Origin: Paludibacteraceae bacterium
GTDB lineage: Bacteria > Bacteroidota > Bacteroidia > Bacteroidales > Paludibacteraceae
Length of the DNA stretch: 64,000 nucleotides
Reading direction: 5' to 3'
Assembly: GCA_017457295.1 (NCBI GenBank)
Contig: JAFTHS010000054.1
Location: 1 to 64,000 of the forward strand
The position numbers and the translations under genes were made by a program. The notes below the pieces were generated by a model. That model was given only the letters and a program-made list of their open reading frames with translations, was not told the origin of the DNA and ran no database searches. Below are positions 23,744 to 34,330 of this stretch, piece after piece; position 1 is the stretch's first letter; every line of letters starts with the position of its first letter.

Positions 23744-25396
23744 TTAATCAGTTACACCATCTGTAAGTCCTGCGCCATCGCCTTGTGCTGGCAATTCACC
23801 GCCTTCATTTTGTGTACAACCACGGTTGTTGGTCAACTCGCCTTGAACGAAACGGAGCAACATCCATGGATCCCCATATTGTACGTTAAAGCGGTATGGC
23901 TCGGCTACGTTAGAGTTTTCATCACCTTCGTGGTAGCGAACTACATTCTTTTTTAGACGCATGATGTCTGACATAGCAAAACCTTCGCCCCACAACTCAA
24001 TACGACGTTGCAACCATACCTCGTCTTCGAATGTCATACAGGTTTGTTTCCATGATGGGTCACGTTGATCCATCAGTTTCTTAAGGGCGGCCTCACCTGC
24101 GGCTGTATTGCCGGCTTTGTATGCTGCCTCTGCTTTGATGAGTAACATTTCTTCTGCACGCATCATACACCAGTCGCCATCGTTATATACGCCACCGCAA
24201 CCAGACTTACCCATGAACTTCACATTGGTGTATTGTGGCATAGGTTGTTTAACGTCTGCGATAGTAGCAGCTGGAATATCTTTGCCTTCGTAGGTGATAG
24301 CGTTTGCTTCATCCACCCATTTCAGGCCCTCCAAATATGGGCTATAAAGGTTCTCATCCAACCACCATGCACGACGAACGTCAGTCTCAGAAATCTTGTT
24401 CCACAACAGATTGTTGATAGAACGATAGATGCCTGCATAAGCCACATAGCCATTTGCTGAGAACGAACTCAACTGACTTGGCCAAGTGGCCATAGATGCA
24501 TAACCACTCGCCTCGGTCAACTCCATAGGGAGGAGCAGTGCCCACATCCAGTTGTGGTCATTGGCGTTGCAGAACATTGGGTTTGCTTCTACTTCACTCA
24601 ATGTATATGGCTCATAACCTACTAATGCAGCATCTGCATCTTCAGCTGCCTCTTCCCACATCTCCATGTTCAAGTATGCGCGTGCACGCAAACCATATGC
24701 TACTTGTTGGTCAATAAGACCTTTATTTTCACGCTCATAACCATTCAAGTCTTCAATAGCGTCTGACAAATCTTGGAGAATACTTGCATAAAGTACTTCA
24801 AGGGTTACACGTGGATTGTTGCTGGCATCTTGGCCAGGAATAATCATTGGTACAGACTCTTTGTCTTTATTGTCCACATAATTGAATTGGAAATAAGGAG
24901 CCAAACTCAAATATGCAAATGCACGCAAGGCCTTTGCTTGACCGCGACTAGCCATCAGTTTAGCATTATCGGTGTCGTCTGGTACCATGGTAATTACCTC
25001 ATTGGTAGCATAGATAAGCTTGTAGAACAAACCAAGACGCAATGTTGGGTTTGCATAAGCAGGGTTACGGTCTGACCATTCTTGTGCAACGGAGAACCAG
25101 TCATAACCGCTCACGATATTGGTCATATCGGCTGAGTTGAGGTCTTGACCCAACGCGCAAGCTACGTAGCCGCAGTCGTCAGCACGATTGGAAGAACCAA
25201 AATAACCAAGAGGTTCTTTGATTACTTGGTACATACCCGACACAGCTGAGTTTACTCGTTCAGGATTGGCCTCTACAGTCGCTTGAATATAATCATCATC
25301 TTGTGTACCGCCTTCATAGTGAGTAGTCAGCATGTCATCGCAAGAAGCGAAGAGTACAGTACCCAGAGCGATAGCTATATATTGATACTTTTTCAT
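23744..25396 (-). CDS. SusD/RagB family nutrient-binding lipoprotein
   Basis: 550 aa from the ATG at 25396, chosen because it starts KKYQYIAIALGTVLFASC, a complete lipoprotein signal; an ATG 54 bp upstream adds only a polar tail. Features typical of SusD are ALRAFAYLSLAPYF (TPR-like helix), the Asp/Asn-rich binding surface, and the C-terminal RRIELWGEGFAMSDIMRLKKNVVRY. It caps the partner SusC on the cell surface. The susC stop is 31 bp upstream of this start. Confidence 0.93.
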   Translation of the reverse strand: MKKYQYIAIALGTVLFASCDDMLTTHYEGGTQDDDYIQATVEANPERVNSAVSGMYQVIKEPLGYFGSSNRADDCGYVACALGQDLNSADMTNIVSGYDWFSVAQEWSDRNPAYANPTLRLGLFYKLIYATNEVITMVPDDTDNAKLMASRGQAKALRAFAYLSLAPYFQFNYVDNKDKESVPMIIPGQDASNNPRVTLEVLYASILQDLSDAIEDLNGYERENKGLIDQQVAYGLRARAYLNMEMWEEAAEDADAALVGYEPYTLSEVEANPMFCNANDHNWMWALLLPMELTEASGYASMATWPSQLSSFSANGYVAYAGIYRSINNLLWNKISETDVRRAWWLDENLYSPYLEGLKWVDEANAITYEGKDIPAATIADVKQPMPQYTNVKFMGKSGCGGVYNDGDWCMMRAEEMLLIKAEAAYKAGNTAAGEAALKKLMDQRDPSWKQTCMTFEDEVWLQRRIELWGEGFAMSDIMRLKKNVVRYHEGDENSNVAEPYRFNVQYGDPWMLLRFVQGELTNNRGCTQNEGGELPAQGDGAGLTDGVTD

Positions 25397-25427
25397 ACGA
25401 GTATTTTTTATTATTAGGTTTAACATA

Positions 25428-28400
25428 TTAGAATGAAATACTGATACCACCTGAGAATGTGCGTGTCATGCTATATACAAAGTTACCAGTGTTGGTTGAG
25501 ATACCTACACCGTAAGATGTAGCGTTTTGGATTTGACGTGGGTCATAACCTTGGCGTGCACTGAAGAGTGCCAAGTTATCGCCTTGGAAATATACACGTG
25601 CTTTAGCAACACCAATCTTGTTGGTCCACTTGCTTGGCAAAGTATAGCCCACTGTCACATTGTTAAGACTCAAGTAGTTGCTTGATACCAACCAGCGTGA
25701 GCTAGTTTGTTGATCATAGCTATCGCTTGCGCAAAGACGGGGTACATCGGTTTGGGTGTTCTCTGGAGTCCATGCGTTGAGAATATCCACTGACCAGATA
25801 TGTCCTGGTTTATCACCTGCGTGCATCATCTCTTGATAGGTACCGTCGTATGCTTTACCACCAAATTGATATGCAAATTGTACACCAAGGTCAACACCAT
25901 ATAAGTTCAAACTTGTTCCAAAACCACCGTAACATTTTACGGAGATATCACCCAAATCACCTGCTAAGTCTTGTGAGTAGGTTGCAGTTGTACCCTTTGA
26001 ATGGTCTGCTGGATCAAGATAGTAAAGTGCTTTACCTGTCTCAGCATCCACACCTGCATACTCAGGCATATATGCTTGGTGAAGTGAACCGCCTTCTTTC
26101 AATATGTAGGAAGAACCTGCATACCAACGTGTTCCATCATCTTTGAGATATGAATCAGGCAAACGAAGCACCTTGCCATCTACATAGGTGATATTACCGT
26201 AAATGCTCCATTCAATATTTTTAGTGCTTACAAGTACTGCTTCAACATCAAACTCAATACCTTGGTTTTGTACTTTACCCACGTTCATAGGCATACGCAA
26301 TGAACCGTAACCTGATGATGGTGGCATGCTTACGTAGAAGAGCATATCGTCGTTTTGACGGTTGAAGTATTCCAACGTACCATTCAAGCGGTTGCCAAAG
26401 AAACCGAAGTCAACACCCACGTTAGCCATCATCTGGCTCTCCCATTTCAAGTCTGGATTACCGAGTTGCGACAATACTTTGGAGAACTCTCCTGTCTCAG
26501 AGTTGTAAGAAATGCTATACAAATTGCGGTGTACGTAGTAGTTACCTAATTGGTCATTACCTTGTGTACCCCAGCTAGCTTTGAGTTTCAACTCATTAAT
26601 CCATTTTGCATCTGCCAACCAACTCTCGCGGTTAATCAACCATGCTGCACCCACAGAACCAAATGCGCCCCAACGATTTTCTTTTGCGAAACGAGAAGAC
26701 GCATCATAACGGAACGTTCCTGTCAAGAAGTAACGATTCATCAAATCGTATTGTACACGTGCGAATGCACCTGCAGTGCTATAGTTGTGGGTATATGATG
26801 AGGTGTTTGCACTAGTTGGTGCTACACCATACGCGTTACCCAATTCTGCTACGAATGGGTTGAAGAGGTGGTCGTTGCTTGCAGAAAGTACTTGTTCTTT
26901 CAAGTTATATGCCTCCCAACCAGCAATAACTTCGATATTGTGGAAGTTAGCAAAGGACGTTTTATAACTAATGGTGTATTGTTGGTTGATAGCGAAGAAA
27001 CGCTCCGACGCCACACCTACAGCACCACCCACAGAGGTAGAACCATAGAATGGGTTACTCAAACTATTGCTATAGCGACCCAAATATTCAGGAGTGATAT
27101 TTGCACTGATGTTCAAACCCTCAATTGGGGTGATGGTTGCGTACAACGAACCTGTGAAGTAATCAGAAACTTCTTTGTTGGTGTCAATAAGCAAGTTAAT
27201 CGCATTATTGCCTTGTGGTGCACTACCTGGACGTACTGCATTCGTGTTGGTACCAGAGTCATATACTTGATAACCATTGCCGTCCACTTTGATACTCTTA
27301 TCGGTATTACGAACGTAGAAAGGATAGATAGGAGCCATTGCATTAGCTGCATAGAATACGTTACCTGTTGAGCCCCAATCATCTTCAGTGCTATAGCCAG
27401 GATCTTCCATGTCTGCATGAGCATAAGTAGCAGATGCACCAACCTTTAACCACTTTTTCACTTGGCTATCTACTTTGGTACGAGCTGTAAAACGCTCAAA
27501 ACCAGAACCATTAATCAAACCAGGATCATTCAAATAACCTGCTGAGATATAATACTGTGTAGCACTATTTCCGCCAGAGATATTAATGTTGTACTCTTGA
27601 CGCAGGTTACCAGTATTCATAATCTCATCTTCCCAATTATCTGGAGTATAGTAATACTCGCCATCGCTATAACCCAATGTGGCATTAGGATTAATGCGGA
27701 AATTAGTACCAATCAGTTTCTCTCCTTCTGGAACGGTAAATACTTGATAACCTACACCTGTTTGAGTGAACAGTGTCTTGTCTGCGTAGGCATAAGAACT
27801 TGCTATAGATTGTCCATTGTAGAATTGCGAATTGTAAAGGGCTTTGTATGCCAACTCATAGTGAGTGCCTGGATCATTAATTGTGGCATAGTTAGGTACA
27901 CCACGTTGGCTATTACCCCATTTGGCATCTACGTTAACAGTCATTTTATTTTGTGCTTTACCGCTTTTGGTTGTGATAAGCACAACACCATTTGCACCAC
28001 GTGCACCATAAATCGCAGTAGCACTTGCATCTTTAAGCACTGTCATTGATTCGATGTCGTAGGATGAAATCAAGTTGATGTTGTCCACATCCACAGGAGC
28101 ACCATCTACCACATAGAGTGGAGTAGTACCACCGCTCAAACTACCTACACCGCGCACGCGAATAGTAGCTGCGGTACCTGGTTGACCAGAACCATTAACA
28201 ACTTGCACACCAGCTACTTTACCCTGCAATGCGTTGGTTACGTTAGCTGCTGCTTGTGAGGTAAGTTCCTCTGATTCTACTGCCTTAGCAGAACCCACGA
28301 ATTGAGCACGAGTGGTTGTACCATAAGCAACAACCATCACCTCGTCCAAGTGAGATGTGGACTCGGATAGTGAAATAACCACTTCATCTTTAGCATCCAC

Positions 28401-28643
28401 CACTTGGGTCTCAAATCCGATGTAGGAAATTACTAACTTTGCGCCTTCTGCGCAAGATAAGGTAAAGTCTCCGTCTAAGCTTGTAATGGAACCTGTTGAG
28501 GTACCCTGAACTACAACCGAGGCGCCAATGATTGGTTCTCCAGTTGAGGCATCAACTACTTTACCACTAATGGTTTGGGCCTGTGCCCAAACACCGCTGA
28601 TGCACGCCGTGCATACAGCCAGTAGAAGCAACAATCTCTTCAT
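25428..28643 (-). CDS. SusC/RagA family TonB-linked outer membrane transporter
   Basis: A 1071-aa protein: signal peptide (about 1-20, ends VWAQ), carboxypeptidase-regulatory-like domain (about 23-95), TonB-box region around DEVMVVAYGT, plug with the SusC hallmark IYGARGANGVVLITTKSGK (about 215-233), then a beta-barrel ending in aromatic F at ISISF. It imports oligosaccharides or peptides delivered by the SusD partner, driven by TonB. No glycosidase, sigma or anti-sigma gene is adjacent, so the substrate cannot be inferred. Confidence 0.95.
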   Translation of the reverse strand: MKRLLLLLAVCTACISGVWAQAQTISGKVVDASTGEPIIGASVVVQGTSTGSITSLDGDFTLSCAEGAKLVISYIGFETQVVDAKDEVVISLSESTSHLDEVMVVAYGTTTRAQFVGSAKAVESEELTSQAAANVTNALQGKVAGVQVVNGSGQPGTAATIRVRGVGSLSGGTTPLYVVDGAPVDVDNINLISSYDIESMTVLKDASATAIYGARGANGVVLITTKSGKAQNKMTVNVDAKWGNSQRGVPNYATINDPGTHYELAYKALYNSQFYNGQSIASSYAYADKTLFTQTGVGYQVFTVPEGEKLIGTNFRINPNATLGYSDGEYYYTPDNWEDEIMNTGNLRQEYNINISGGNSATQYYISAGYLNDPGLINGSGFERFTARTKVDSQVKKWLKVGASATYAHADMEDPGYSTEDDWGSTGNVFYAANAMAPIYPFYVRNTDKSIKVDGNGYQVYDSGTNTNAVRPGSAPQGNNAINLLIDTNKEVSDYFTGSLYATITPIEGLNISANITPEYLGRYSNSLSNPFYGSTSVGGAVGVASERFFAINQQYTISYKTSFANFHNIEVIAGWEAYNLKEQVLSASNDHLFNPFVAELGNAYGVAPTSANTSSYTHNYSTAGAFARVQYDLMNRYFLTGTFRYDASSRFAKENRWGAFGSVGAAWLINRESWLADAKWINELKLKASWGTQGNDQLGNYYVHRNLYSISYNSETGEFSKVLSQLGNPDLKWESQMMANVGVDFGFFGNRLNGTLEYFNRQNDDMLFYVSMPPSSGYGSLRMPMNVGKVQNQGIEFDVEAVLVSTKNIEWSIYGNITYVDGKVLRLPDSYLKDDGTRWYAGSSYILKEGGSLHQAYMPEYAGVDAETGKALYYLDPADHSKGTTATYSQDLAGDLGDISVKCYGGFGTSLNLYGVDLGVQFAYQFGGKAYDGTYQEMMHAGDKPGHIWSVDILNAWTPENTQTDVPRLCASDSYDQQTSSRWLVSSNYLSLNNVTVGYTLPSKWTNKIGVAKARVYFQGDNLALFSARQGYDPRQIQNATSYGVGISTNTGNFVYSMTRTFSGGISISF

Positions 28644-29025
28644 ACTTTTGATAAATGTTATTAATAAATTGGTTTGTACTGTGACACTTTCTCAAGTGCC
28701 GATTATTATAATAGCGTTGTGTTGTATCATTTCATAAAATGCAAAATGCAGCATAAAACGGTTCTATTTTATGCTACATAACATGCTTTTCTGACACTAA
28801 TACGCTGCAAAGGTAATGCTTTTTATTGGAATATGCAAGAAATTACACATATTTTTTGTTTTTTATATTGAAAAATACACTTTTCTTACCACGCCTAAAT
28901 TTCTACACCATAAATATATATCGCGCGCGCGAGAAAAATCAGGTTTATATGTGTCATTTAATAGAAGGATTGTATGATTCTAGAAAAAATATGTGTGATT
29001 TCTTGCGTATGTGAAAAAAAAGTTG
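28644..29025. promoter_or_regulatory. Divergent control region between the two SusCD loci
   Basis: Minus promoter: CTTG (28839-28836), 20 bp, TACCTTTG (28815-28808), leaving a leader of about 155 nt for the left susC. Inside that leader is an 8-bp stem GCATAAAA (28751-28758) with TTTTATGC (28767-28774). Plus promoter of the right locus: CTTG (29002-29005), 20 bp, TAACTTTG (29026-29033). No gene lies here; an alternating CG tract (about 28921-28931) is the only other feature. Confidence 0.75.
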
Positions 29026-29120
29026 TAACTTTGCACGATTTTTTTCGTTTTGTAAGCGAAATGAGGTGAGAAAAAGATAAATATGTGTATACTTAGAATA
29101 TATTAAAAACATTATTTATA

Positions 29121-32100
29121 ATGAAAAGAATTTACTGTTTGTTAGTTACTGTTGCCTTTGCGGTTTGTGCGTTTGCTCAGACAAAGGTTACAGGTACAGT
29201 GTTAGAGGACACGGGTGTTGGTGCGATAGGTGCCAGCGTCGTGGCAGAAGGAACAACAGTGGGTACTGTTACGGACTTTGATGGTTTCTTTGAGTTGACA
29301 GTGCCTGCAGGTGTAAAAAATCTTGTTATATCCTACGTTGGATATAAAACAATCACTACTCCGGTTAAACCTGAGGTGAATGTTACCCTTCAGAGTGATG
29401 CAGAGCAACTTGAAGAGGTGGTTGTTACAGGTATGGTAAAGCAGGATAAGCGTTTGTTCACGGGTGCTGCTACCAAGTTGGAGGCAGATGAGACTATGCT
29501 TTCTGGTGTGGCAGATGTGAGCCGTAGTTTGGAAGGTCGTGCTGCTGGTGTGAGCGTGCAGAACGTGAGTGGTACTTTTGGTACAGCTCCTAAGATTCGT
29601 GTGCGTGGTGCTACATCTATCTATGGCGCAAGCAAACCTTTGTGGGTTGTGGATGGCGTCATTTTGGAGGATGCTGTGGAGTTGAGTGCAGATGACTTGT
29701 CATCAGGTGATGCTACTACTTTGATTGCGAGTGCGATTTCTGGTATTAACTCGGAGGATATTGAGAGCTTCCAAATCTTGAAGGATGGTTCCGCTACTTC
29801 TATATATGGTGCGCGCGCGATGGCGGGTGTGATTGTTGTAACTACCAAGAAAGGTAAAGCTGGTCAATCAAAATTGAACTATACTGGTGAAGTTACCTAT
29901 CGTATGGTGCCTTCATACGATGACTATAATATCTGTAACTCGCAAGAGCAAATGGGTATCTACCAAGAGTTTGAGCGCAAAGGTTGGCTCGAATATTCTT
30001 CGCTCTATGGAGCAAAGAACTCTGGTGTGTATGGTCGTATGTACGCGTTGATTGATGCGGCTAAGGGTGGCAATGTAGGTTTGCCTAATACTCCAGAGGC
30101 TAAGAATGCTTATCTGCGTGCGGCTGAGTTCCGCAATACCGATTGGTTTGCAGAGCTATTCAATCAAACGGTAATGCACAACCACTCAGTATCTTTCTCT
30201 ACAGGTAGTGAGCGTGCACGTGTGTATGCGTCTCTTTCTGCTATGCAAGATCCAGGATGGTACAAGGCTAGTGAAGTGGCTCGTTTTACGGGAATGATGA
30301 ATGCTAGTTACGATGTATTGCCTACTACTAGCAAACAAAAACTGACCGTAGGTATTGCTACTATGGGTAGTTACCGTAAGCAGCAAGCACCTGGTACTAT
30401 TTCTGCAAGTACTGACCCTATCAATGGTACAGTGAGTCGTGAGTTTGATATCAACCCATTCTCCTATGCAATGAATACATCACGTGCAATGGATCCTGAG
30501 GAGACTTATCGCCGTAACTATTGCGATTTCAATATCAATGACGAGTTGGAGAATAACTACATTGATATCAAGGTAACTGACTTGAAGTTCCAAGGTGATA
30601 TTAATTGGAAGCCTGTTCGTGGTCTTGAGTTTGCAGCATTGGCAGCTATTCGCTACTATTCAAGTCGCCAAGAGCACAATATTAAGGACGATAGCAACCA
30701 AGCGCGTGCATATCGTGCAGGTATTGACCCTGAGGATGCTACTATTCGTGATTCTAACCCATATCTCTATTCAGACCAAGACAATCCATTGGCTTTGCCT
30801 GAGACTGTATTGCCAAAGGGTGGTATCTATGACTTGACCGAATACTCTTTGACTTCTATGGACCTCCGTGCTACTGTTGCTTACAATGCGGATTTGGGTA
30901 AGACTGGAGATCACATCCTCAACTTGTTTGCAGGTTCTGAGTTGAACTCTACGGACCGTCAAGCGATATGGTTCCGTGGTTGGGGCTATCAATACGACAA
31001 TGGTGGTATTCCATATGTTGATTATCGTCTTTTCAAGCAAAGTCAAGAAGAAGGTACGGACTACTATTCTAATACATTCCAATACCTCCGCAATCTCGCT
31101 TTCTTCGGAATGGCAACTTATTCATACAAAGGACGTTATACCATCAACGGAACGCTTCGTTATGAAGGTTCTAATATGTTAGGTAAGAGCCGTCAAGCGC
31201 GCTGGTTGCCTACATGGAACGTATCTGGTTCATGGAATGCACATGAGGAAAATTGGTGGGCACCTACATTTGGCAAGGCTTGGACTTATGCCAGCTTGAA
31301 GGCTAGTTACTCATTGACCGCTGACCGTGGTCCTGCAAGTAACTCATTAGCAGTATTCCAGTCATTCACCCCATGGCGTCCAAGTACATCTGCAAATGAG
31401 TCTGCTATTATCCTTGCGGCATTGGAGAACTCTGAGTTAACTTACGAGAAGAAACATGAGCTCAATATCGGTGTAGCTCTCGGTTTTGTGGACAACCGTA
31501 TTAACGTAGAGTTTGACTGGTATCGCCGTAACAACTTCGACCTCATTGGTTATACGCAGACCATGGGTGTGGGTGGTGTTACCACCAAGTTGGCGAATGA
31601 TGCTACTATGGAATCTACTGGTTGTGAGTTTACCATCTCAACTACCAACATCAAGACCAAGGACTTTAAGTGGACTACCGACTGGATCTTCGGTTGGGCA
31701 GAGAATACCATCACAAAGTTGGATTCACGTTCACAAGTGTATTCACTCGTAAATGGTGTGGGTCGTACCGAAGGTCGTCCAATTGGTGCACTCTATAGTA
31801 TTCCGTTTGCTGGTCTGACTGAGGAAGGTCTTCCTACATTCTTCATTGATGCTGAGCATACCCAAGTGGTGGGTCCTGGTAACTATGCAGATATCTACTT
31901 CCAAGAATACGAAAATATTGATTATTTGAAATACGAAGGTACTATTGATCCTAAGATTACTGGTTCGTTTGGTAACACATTCTCCTGGAAAGGTTTGAAA
32001 CTCAACGTGTTCTTTACTTATAGCTTTGGTAATGTACTCCGTTTGGATAACCTCTGCCCAGTATATAGCAGCGACTATAGCGACCTTACAGCTAGCATGA

Positions 32101-32477
32101 AGGAAATGAAAAACCGCTGGATGGTACCTGGTGATGAGAACGTTACAACCATCCCATCCATTCCTACCGTTCGTCAAATGCGTGAGATTGATGCACTCAA
32201 CAATGCATATTCTGCATACAACTACTCTACCGAGCGTGTAGCTAAGGGTGATTTCATCCGACTCAAAGAATTGTCTTTGGCATACGATTTGCCTAAGAAG
32301 TATTTCGAGGGACAAAAAGCGGTATCAAGTTTTGGTGTGAAACTCAGTGCAACCAACTTGTGGTTGGCATATGCCGATAAGAAACTCAATGGTCGTGACC
32401 CTGAGTATTATAATTCAGGTGGTGTGTCTTCACCAGTTCCACGCCAATTCACATTGACCGTAAAATTAGGATTCTAA
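29121..32477 (+). CDS. SusC/RagA family TonB-linked outer membrane transporter
   Basis: A 1118-aa protein: signal peptide (about 1-19, ends AFAQ), carboxypeptidase-regulatory-like domain, TonB-box-like EEVVVTGMV, plug with GARAMAGVIVVTTKKGK (about 233-249), and a barrel ending FTLTVKLGF. It belongs to a different SusC subtype from the divergent neighbour. First gene of an operon with a susD gene, a HEXXH lipoprotein and a DUF4302-like lipoprotein. Confidence 0.95.
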   Translation: MKRIYCLLVTVAFAVCAFAQTKVTGTVLEDTGVGAIGASVVAEGTTVGTVTDFDGFFELTVPAGVKNLVISYVGYKTITTPVKPEVNVTLQSDAEQLEEVVVTGMVKQDKRLFTGAATKLEADETMLSGVADVSRSLEGRAAGVSVQNVSGTFGTAPKIRVRGATSIYGASKPLWVVDGVILEDAVELSADDLSSGDATTLIASAISGINSEDIESFQILKDGSATSIYGARAMAGVIVVTTKKGKAGQSKLNYTGEVTYRMVPSYDDYNICNSQEQMGIYQEFERKGWLEYSSLYGAKNSGVYGRMYALIDAAKGGNVGLPNTPEAKNAYLRAAEFRNTDWFAELFNQTVMHNHSVSFSTGSERARVYASLSAMQDPGWYKASEVARFTGMMNASYDVLPTTSKQKLTVGIATMGSYRKQQAPGTISASTDPINGTVSREFDINPFSYAMNTSRAMDPEETYRRNYCDFNINDELENNYIDIKVTDLKFQGDINWKPVRGLEFAALAAIRYYSSRQEHNIKDDSNQARAYRAGIDPEDATIRDSNPYLYSDQDNPLALPETVLPKGGIYDLTEYSLTSMDLRATVAYNADLGKTGDHILNLFAGSELNSTDRQAIWFRGWGYQYDNGGIPYVDYRLFKQSQEEGTDYYSNTFQYLRNLAFFGMATYSYKGRYTINGTLRYEGSNMLGKSRQARWLPTWNVSGSWNAHEENWWAPTFGKAWTYASLKASYSLTADRGPASNSLAVFQSFTPWRPSTSANESAIILAALENSELTYEKKHELNIGVALGFVDNRINVEFDWYRRNNFDLIGYTQTMGVGGVTTKLANDATMESTGCEFTISTTNIKTKDFKWTTDWIFGWAENTITKLDSRSQVYSLVNGVGRTEGRPIGALYSIPFAGLTEEGLPTFFIDAEHTQVVGPGNYADIYFQEYENIDYLKYEGTIDPKITGSFGNTFSWKGLKLNVFFTYSFGNVLRLDNLCPVYSSDYSDLTASMKEMKNRWMVPGDENVTTIPSIPTVRQMREIDALNNAYSAYNYSTERVAKGDFIRLKELSLAYDLPKKYFEGQKAVSSFGVKLSATNLWLAYADKKLNGRDPEYYNSGGVSSPVPRQFTLTVKLGF

Positions 32478-32507
32478 TCAAACCTAACACTTAATTAAGA
32501 AAGGAAT

Positions 32508-34298
32508 ATGAAAATGAAAAAGAATATATTTGTTATCATTGCTTTGTTAGCATTAGGTACAACGGCTTGTGATTTCTTGGATAAAGAGCCAGACTTGCGT
32601 GCTACTATTGACAACAAAGAGAAAGTACAACTTTTGTTGGTGAGTGCTTATACAGAAGCGAATAGTGCACCACTTTGCGAGTATTCATCCGACCAAGTGG
32701 TTGACAACAACGTGCCAGACCCAAAGACGGGTCAAGCCAATGCGGTTAATCCATTGGATGAAATGTACAACGATATTTTCGCTTGGAGACCAGTTAAGCA
32801 ATCAAGTAACGACTCTCCGAAACTGATTTGGGATGCTCACTATACAGCTATTGCTACCGCAAACTCTGCGCTTGAAGCCATCAAGAAACTTGAGGAGCAA
32901 GGTATTAATATGAATGCTGAGAAAGGTGAGGCTTTGCTCTCACGTGCTTACCACCACTTCTTGCTGGCTGGTGTGTTCTGCCAAGCGTGGAAGAACGCAG
33001 AAGATAGTAAGAAAGACCTCGGTCTTACCTATATGATGCAACCTGAAACCAAGGTAGCTCCTGTGTACTCACGCGGTCCAGAATTGGAGGTTGGTTTAGA
33101 CCTCAATGGCGATACTGCATGGATTGGTGGTTCGTTGTATCACACCTTTATGAACATTCAAAACGACCTTGAGGCTGGTTTGAAACTTGTTTCAGATGAG
33201 TACTATAGTGTGCCTCGTTATCACTTCAACGTGAAAGCCGCTCACGCTTTCGCTGCACGTTTCTACCTCTACAAACGTGAATGGGCAAAGGTGGTGGAGC
33301 ATGCAGACTATGTATTGACTACTACAGATGAGACCACATTGGCAATGCTCTTTGATGCACAAACCAATCGTGACCAAAGTAATATTGAGTTAGCATTCAA
33401 ACACTACATTGATGTGAATGCTCCTTCTAACCTATTGCTAATCGCTACCTACTCATCTTCAGCTTATGCGCACTTCCCAACATATGGTCGTTATCAGGTA
33501 AATGGTGAGGCTCAGAACTTCTCTACGCATGGAGCAGGTCCTTGCTGGACTGGACAATTCCCAGGTGTCGGTTTTTGGAGTGCTGATCAGAAATTGGGTG
33601 GTTTCATAGCAAAAGATTATTACGACTTTGAATATACCGATAAAGTGGCAGGCTATGGATACGTTCGTATGGTGAGTCGTGCGTTTACTACCAACGAAAC
33701 ACTACTTTGCCGTGCTGAGGCAAAGGCATATCTCAACGACTTTGCAGGTTCCGCCAATGACTTCCGTTTGTGGTGCCAAGGTTACAATGTAAACGGTCGT
33801 ATGCAAATGCTGCCAGATAGTACAGTGGATTTGAGTCCAGAAAAGATTGTTAAGTTCTACGGAGAGAAAGTTGGTACGAAATTTGCTCCAGTATTGCACA
33901 ACCAAGATATGGCAGCAGATTGGGTAATTACTCCAGAGCAAATGCCATTTGTGCACTGTGCATTGCACTTCCGCCGTATCGAGGGCTTGCATGATGGTCT
34001 CCGTTGGCACGATTTGAAACGCTATGGTATTGAGATCGAGCACGTACAAGGCAAAGATGCTCCTCGTAAATTGGTTTGGAACGATGACCGCCGTGCTATC
34101 CAATTGCCACAAGAGGTTATCGTAGCAGGTATGACCGCTAACCCACGCGAGGTAATGGGTGATAACTTGGATGGCAGTATGGCAATCTCTCCATCCCTTA
34201 ATCCAAATGATGTATATACTCAATCAACTCCTACTTATACAAGCGCTGCTTCTTTGCCAAATAGTAGTAATGTGAAATTGGTGGAGGATGAGGAGTAA
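32508..34298 (+). CDS. SusD/RagB family nutrient-binding lipoprotein
   Basis: A 596-aa protein with lipoprotein signal LLALGTTAC (Cys about 21) followed by DFLDKEPD, the common SusD start. The alpha-helical core has GEALLSRAYHHFLLAGVFCQAW, and the C-terminal RRIEGLHDGLRWHDLKRYGIEIEH matches the SusD signature. It starts 30 bp after susC. Partner and substrate-binding subunit of the upstream transporter. Confidence 0.93.
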   Translation: MKMKKNIFVIIALLALGTTACDFLDKEPDLRATIDNKEKVQLLLVSAYTEANSAPLCEYSSDQVVDNNVPDPKTGQANAVNPLDEMYNDIFAWRPVKQSSNDSPKLIWDAHYTAIATANSALEAIKKLEEQGINMNAEKGEALLSRAYHHFLLAGVFCQAWKNAEDSKKDLGLTYMMQPETKVAPVYSRGPELEVGLDLNGDTAWIGGSLYHTFMNIQNDLEAGLKLVSDEYYSVPRYHFNVKAAHAFAARFYLYKREWAKVVEHADYVLTTTDETTLAMLFDAQTNRDQSNIELAFKHYIDVNAPSNLLLIATYSSSAYAHFPTYGRYQVNGEAQNFSTHGAGPCWTGQFPGVGFWSADQKLGGFIAKDYYDFEYTDKVAGYGYVRMVSRAFTTNETLLCRAEAKAYLNDFAGSANDFRLWCQGYNVNGRMQMLPDSTVDLSPEKIVKFYGEKVGTKFAPVLHNQDMAADWVITPEQMPFVHCALHFRRIEGLHDGLRWHDLKRYGIEIEHVQGKDAPRKLVWNDDRRAIQLPQEVIVAGMTANPREVMGDNLDGSMAISPSLNPNDVYTQSTPTYTSAASLPNSSNVKLVEDEE

Positions 34299-34330
34299 AT
34301 ATAAAGATTAACTACTAAATAATAATAGTT

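Noticed and set aside
28921..28931. Alternating CG tract (TCGCGCGCGCG) as a Z-DNA or methylation site of interest
   Set aside because: Short and isolated, not linked to either promoter element.
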